From contig DUJI01000035.1 in assembly GCA_013329855.1 (NCBI GenBank), positions 1 through 7,591 of the forward strand: a stretch of 7,591 nt of DNA, in the 5' to 3' direction. The notes below the pieces were generated by a model. That model did no database searches and was not told where the DNA came from. It worked only from the letters and a program-made list of their open reading frames with translations. Shown piece by piece: positions 5,189-7,591 of this stretch. The stretch's first letter is position 1. Each line of letters begins with the position of its first letter. Source of the stretch: Thermoplasmata archaeon (lineage in GTDB: Archaea > Thermoplasmatota > Thermoplasmata > RBG-16-68-12). The position numbers and the translations under genes were made by a program.

Positions 5189-5212
5189 TCCGGCTCGAAG
5201 TCGCACGATGGC

Positions 5213-5240
5213 GAGCCAGCCGCTGACTGTCGACTGGCTC
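5213..5240. promoter_or_regulatory. Dyad upstream of the hydrolase gene
   Basis: GAGCCAG at 5213-5219 is complementary to CTGGCTC at 5234-5240, 7-bp arms with a 14-base spacer, 39-66 bases before the hydrolase start. Its position fits an operator or a leader hairpin. No clear TATA-like element was found near it. Confidence 0.25.
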
Positions 5241-5510
5241 ACTTCGCGGGAGGCTTTGCCGGAAGTCCGTTTGGGGTTCCATAAGCGAGCAGCTGGATTC
5301 TCTCGTGCACAAGCTCGCTCTCCGCCGGGAGCACTCTTACCCTGAGAAAAGGGTGCGGGCTGCTCCAGGGCCTGTTTTCGAGCGAAGGGCGGTCGATCGC
5401 GTCGAAGCCCCGATTCCCTAGCCTTCGTCCCCTCAGGCCCGCCGCTCGGGGCGGCCCCTTCCGGTCTCGGTTCGATCCCCGAGCCTCGCCAGGAGGGACT
5501 GTTTCAACTT

Positions 5511-5521
5511 TATTGTAAATA
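5511..5521 (+). promoter_or_regulatory. TATA-box-like element of the FmdE-like operon
   Basis: TATTGTAAATA is the most AT-rich spot near the operon, about 70 bases before its first start codon. Transcription starting 25 bases downstream would begin near 5540-5546 and place the dyad at 5560-5576 in the leader. It matches the element before the flavodoxin-fusion gene at 10 of 11 bases. Confidence 0.45.
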
Positions 5522-5559
5522 GCCACTCTTCATCATCGACTCCTTCGCGTGCAGTCGGT

Positions 5560-5576
5560 CGAAGTGGGGCACTTCG
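5560..5576. promoter_or_regulatory. CGAAGTG-GGG-CACTTCG dyad, candidate ArsR operator
   Basis: Perfect 7-bp inverted repeats around GGG, 13 bases before the ATG of the FmdE-like gene and downstream of the expected transcription start. The last gene of the operon encodes an ArsR-family repressor, so an autoregulatory operator here is plausible. As RNA it would be a stable short hairpin next to the start codon, so regulation at translation is an alternative. Confidence 0.4.
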
Positions 5577-5589
5577 GGACGGCACCAAC

Positions 5590-6225
5590 ATGCAATCCGC
5601 GCGCACGGATCTTCCGGAATGGACGTGGGAATTCCATGGGCATCGGTGCCCTTTCATGCCGATCGGGTATCGCTTGGGCCTCCTGGCTCGGCGGGAGCTC
5701 GGCGTGGACCGGGCCAAGGACCACGGGATGTTCGCCCTCGTCGAAATCGGCGTGGGCCATCCGCAGACCTGCATGGCCGACGGCGTGATGGCCGCGACGG
5801 GATGCACGTACGGGAAGTCGATGATGGAACGGCTGGGCTACGGGAAGATGGCGATGATCCTGTACGCCCCGGGCAAGGGTGCCGTGCGGGTGTCGGTGCG
5901 CCCCGAGTTCCAGGACGAGCTGGGCACCCAGGAGTTCTTCTCCTATCGGAAGCGGGGCATCGAGCCTTCGCAGATTCCCGCGGACGTCACCGCACGGGCG
6001 GTCGACGTGGTGCTCCGCGCGCCGGAGGAGCGCTTGTTCAAGGTGGAGCGCTTGCCCGACTTCGTCTTCGGACGGCCGAGGGGGTCCTTCGCCAAGGTCA
6101 AGTGCAGCCGGTGCCAGGAGTACGTCTTCGAGCGGTACGTCCGCACGGTCGATGGGAAGCCGCTCTGCATCCCGTGTTCCGGGTTCACGGAGCCTCGACC
6201 CGAGGTCCTGAGGGGGACGCAGTGA
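5590..6225 (+). CDS. FmdE-family protein with C-terminal zinc ribbon
   Basis: The protein has 211 residues. The N-terminal FmdE domain (about 10-165) shows the family signature WEFHGHRCPFMPIG (13-26) with His18 and Cys20 as likely metal ligands, then VGHPQTCMADGVMAATGCTYGK (55-76) with Cys61 and Cys72. Residues 170-200 form a zinc ribbon: CSRC (172-175) and CIPC (193-196). The family is named after subunit E of molybdenum formylmethanofuran dehydrogenase. Stand-alone FmdE proteins occur widely in archaea and anaerobes that lack that complex, and their role is unsettled; a metal-binding or delivery role is often suspected. No other formylmethanofuran dehydrogenase subunits are in this window, so membership of that enzyme is not supported. 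It is the first gene of a tight operon with a TauE/SafE permease and an ArsR regulator. ATG 5590 fits the family N-terminus; the ribosome binding site is weak. Confidence 0.85.
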   Translation: MQSARTDLPEWTWEFHGHRCPFMPIGYRLGLLARRELGVDRAKDHGMFALVEIGVGHPQTCMADGVMAATGCTYGKSMMERLGYGKMAMILYAPGKGAVRVSVRPEFQDELGTQEFFSYRKRGIEPSQIPADVTARAVDVVLRAPEERLFKVERLPDFVFGRPRGSFAKVKCSRCQEYVFERYVRTVDGKPLCIPCSGFTEPRPEVLRGTQ

Positions 6226-6238
6226 AAAGGCGGCCGCC

Positions 6239-7012
6239 ATGGACCTATCCCTGGGGATCGCCGTCGCCGCGGTCTTCTTCATCTCCGCCGTCTTCTCGAT
6301 GTTCGGGCAAGGCGGCGGCTCCCTCTACACTCCCACGCTCGTCCTCCTGGGCTACGCGACCCTGATCTCTGTCTCCACGTCCCTCGTGCTCAACCTGGTG
6401 ACGGCCTTCTTCGCGACCCTCGTGTACTACCGGCAGAATCTCGTCGATGTCAGACTCGCCGTGGCCTTCATCCCAGGCATCGTGGCAGGTTCCTTCCTCG
6501 GCGGCGCGATGGGCAACTTCGTGGATCCCGGGCTGCTCCTGTGGCTCTTCGTCGCCTTCCTGCTCGGCGCCGGAGCCCGAATGGTGTACACGTACTGGGA
6601 ACGGACGCCCGGGGAAGAGCTCGTGCCGGGTCACCCCTCTCAATCGATGTACCTGATCATCGTGGGCTTCAGCTTCGGCGTGGGGATCCTCTCCGGGCTC
6701 CTCGGCGTGGGCGGCGGCATCCTGATTGTGCCGTTTCTCATCTTCTTCTATAAGGTTCCCACGAAGGTGTCCGCCGGAACCGCTGGCTTCGTGGTCATCT
6801 TCTCCTCGCTGTTTGGCGTCCTCGGCCATTCCGCCTACGGGCATCTCGACGTCACCTTGATCCTTGCGACCCTCGTCGCCGTGGCAGTCGGAGCGACCCT
6901 CGGGGCGAGGTTCATGGTGCGGACGAAGGCCGGCTGGGTCAAGATTGGGTTCGGGCTCATCATGTGGGCCTTCGCGTTCCAGCTCATCGCGAAGCTCGTA
7001 GGTTGGATGTGA
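6239..7012 (+). CDS. TauE/SafE family membrane permease
   Basis: The 257-residue protein is very hydrophobic, with about eight membrane helices in two similar halves. The halves carry the family's paired glycine-rich motifs: FGQGGGSLYTP (22-32) in the first and SGLLGVGGGILIVPFL (152-167) in the second, with a hydrophilic loop (about 119-136) between. TauE/SafE proteins (DUF81) are thought to move sulfur-containing or other small anions, such as sulfite, sulfonates, sulfoacetate or thiosulfate, across the cell membrane, often outward. The exact substrate cannot be read from sequence. The start lies 13 bases after the FmdE-like stop, with AAAAGGCGG just upstream as ribosome binding site; the stop is 4 bases before the ArsR start. 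The tight spacing suggests that all three are one transcript and act on one compound or metal oxyanion. Confidence 0.9.
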   Translation: MDLSLGIAVAAVFFISAVFSMFGQGGGSLYTPTLVLLGYATLISVSTSLVLNLVTAFFATLVYYRQNLVDVRLAVAFIPGIVAGSFLGGAMGNFVDPGLLLWLFVAFLLGAGARMVYTYWERTPGEELVPGHPSQSMYLIIVGFSFGVGILSGLLGVGGGILIVPFLIFFYKVPTKVSAGTAGFVVIFSSLFGVLGHSAYGHLDVTLILATLVAVAVGATLGARFMVRTKAGWVKIGFGLIMWAFAFQLIAKLVGWM

Positions 7013-7016
7013 GCAG

Positions 7017-7409
7017 ATGCCGGGGAAGCGGGATACCGCGTCGGGGAAGGGAAGGAGATCGGAGTCGACACCCACCGAGGTCCGCCGAAGCCTCGACAAG
7101 GGCGGGGGTCTGCCTCAGCTGGTGCGTTCCCTGCCGAGCGCCTTGGAGGCCGAGCGCGCCGCCAGAATCTTCCATGCGGTCTCTGATCCGGCCCGTTTGA
7201 GAATCCTCTGGGCCCTGGAGCGAGCGCCGCTCTGCCCGTGCCTCCTGCGCGAAGTCGAGCCGATGGCGAACTCGGCCCTGTCGTACCATCTCAGTCTTCT
7301 GAGGCGTGCGAGCCTGGTGACCACCACGGCGAGGTCGAACTACCGTGTCTACAGGACGACCGCACTGGCCAAGAGGTTCCTCGCCTTCGCCAAGGGAGCC
7401 CAGCCGTGA
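7017..7409 (+). CDS. ArsR-family winged-helix repressor with CPC motif
   Basis: The protein has 130 residues. A basic, low-complexity N-terminus (1-30) precedes the ArsR winged helix: ERAARIFHAVSDPARLRILWAL (46-67), a helix with PLCPC (71-75), the recognition helix NSALSYHLSLLRRASLV (85-101), and the wing TTTARSNYRVYRTT (102-115). Cys73-Pro-Cys75 sits where ArsR/SmtB sensors have their ELCVCDL metal-thiolate site (alpha-3N type), so soft metal or metalloid sensing is plausible. A sulfur-species or redox sensor using the same cysteines is an alternative. Such proteins repress their own operon until ligand binding releases the DNA. The gene starts 4 bases after the permease stop, so translation may be coupled. 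The dyad at 5560-5576 is the best candidate operator. The 40-residue N-terminal extension is longer than in most ArsR proteins and could include a later true start, though no better start is apparent. Confidence 0.87.
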   Translation: MPGKRDTASGKGRRSESTPTEVRRSLDKGGGLPQLVRSLPSALEAERAARIFHAVSDPARLRILWALERAPLCPCLLREVEPMANSALSYHLSLLRRASLVTTTARSNYRVYRTTALAKRFLAFAKGAQP

Positions 7410-7421
7410 ACCGTCCGTACC

Positions 7422-7452
7422 GAGAAGCCTCAGCGTCCGGCTCCGCCTTCTC
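7422..7452 (+). terminator. Weak inverted repeat after the ArsR gene
   Basis: GAGAAG at 7422-7427 is complementary to CTTCTC at 7447-7452 around a 19-base spacer, 13 bases after the ArsR stop. There is no T-run. It may mark the end of the operon, but a 6-bp stem is easily found by chance. The rest of 7410-7591 shows no gene or tRNA. Confidence 0.2.
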
Positions 7453-7591
7453 CAGGCTCGGTTCAAGTCCGGTATGATTCGCGTCACCCCGCGGCCACGC
7501 CCTTTCCGGAGCGGATTCGAACGTCCCAACCAGGCGACCTCGATTGAGCGGGTTCGCGCGCCTCGAGAAGGATTGGGGGTCAAGTCTGCAG

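Larger units (their letters stand above)
5175..5589. other. Intergenic stretch between divergent genes
   Basis: No supported gene. It holds the hydrolase leader with its dyad (5213-5240), a 7-bp inverted repeat AGCGAGC/GCTCGCT at 5284-5290 and 5313-5319, a weak ACCCT/AGGGT hairpin at 5339-5354, a T-arm-like hairpin at 5466-5483, and the promoter region of the FmdE-like operon. A 95-codon minus-strand frame (5526-5239) is mostly Arg/Pro/Gly-rich. Its last third (VLPAESELVHERIQLLAYGT) looks more protein-like and might be a gene remnant. Confidence 0.45.

Noticed and set aside
5463..5490. tRNA 3' end suggested by GGTTCGATCCC with a CTCGG/CCGAG stem
   Set aside because: The perfect stem leaves an 8-base loop. 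The following seven bases have no complementary 5' acceptor strand at the right distance, and no D-arm is present.
5590..6225. Subunit of a formylmethanofuran dehydrogenase complex
   Set aside because: No other subunit gene of that enzyme is adjacent; the neighbours are a permease and a repressor, so only family membership is claimed.
7455..7530. tRNA-like GGTTCAAGTCC and a TTCGAA motif near the right edge
   Set aside because: Only a partial T-stem forms, with a mismatch at its outer pair, and no acceptor complement or anticodon arm is seen on either strand.
6245..7583. Long minus-strand open frames opposite the permease and ArsR genes
   Set aside because: They are mirror frames of well-supported plus-strand genes with recognised motifs; their composition (His/Asp/Glu/Gly- or Arg-rich) is typical of antisense frames in GC-rich DNA.

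Overview
The window is GC-rich DNA (by eye clearly above 55%) packed with short operons. It most likely comes from an archaeon, probably an uncultured member of the Thermoplasmata/Thermoplasmatota group. Reasons: an FmdE-family protein (typical of archaea and anaerobes), a winged-helix/nucleotidyltransferase plus HEPN pair of archaeal type, and TATA-box-like elements at archaeal distances from gene starts (2066-2071, 5511-5521, and 1706-1696 on the minus strand). The lineage is an inference; there is no rRNA or tRNA to anchor it.

Layout. (1) 1-599, plus strand: the tail of an upstream gene, then a one-membrane-helix protein with a TPR-like repeat. Its frame is broken at a GGGG run near 214-217. 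(2) 643-1632, minus strand: a flavodoxin-domain protein (HemG/Flavodoxin_5-like) fused through a low-complexity linker to a chagasin-like (MEROPS I42) inhibitor domain. A 13-bp inverted repeat lies between the two convergent genes. (3) 2066-3130, plus strand: a HEPN/MNT-type pair, a wHTH-nucleotidyltransferase overlapping a HEPN protein by ATGA. It sits behind two perfect CCATATGG-centred palindromes 20 bp apart, which look like an autoregulatory operator. (4) 3131-3794: a gene-poor stretch with a strong hairpin and three TTCGAA-containing repeats. (5) 3795-4211, plus strand: a SnoaL/DUF4440-like small protein, convergent with (6) 4374-5174, minus strand: an alpha/beta hydrolase. A 10-bp-stem hairpin separates them. 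(7) 5175-5589: intergenic, ending in a TATA-like element and a 7-bp dyad. (8) 5590-7409, plus strand: a compact three-gene operon of an FmdE-like protein with a C-terminal zinc ribbon, a TauE/SafE permease and an ArsR-family repressor with a Cys-Pro-Cys motif. (9) 7410-7591: no gene recognised.

The genes form at least three functional units: a self-regulated HEPN/MNT module; a metal- or sulfur-responsive operon in which the ArsR protein probably controls the permease and the FmdE-like protein; and stand-alone enzymes (flavodoxin-inhibitor fusion, hydrolase, NTF2-fold protein). A 20-bp element with two mismatches occurs twice (1823-1842 and 5169-5188) and may be a dispersed genomic repeat.
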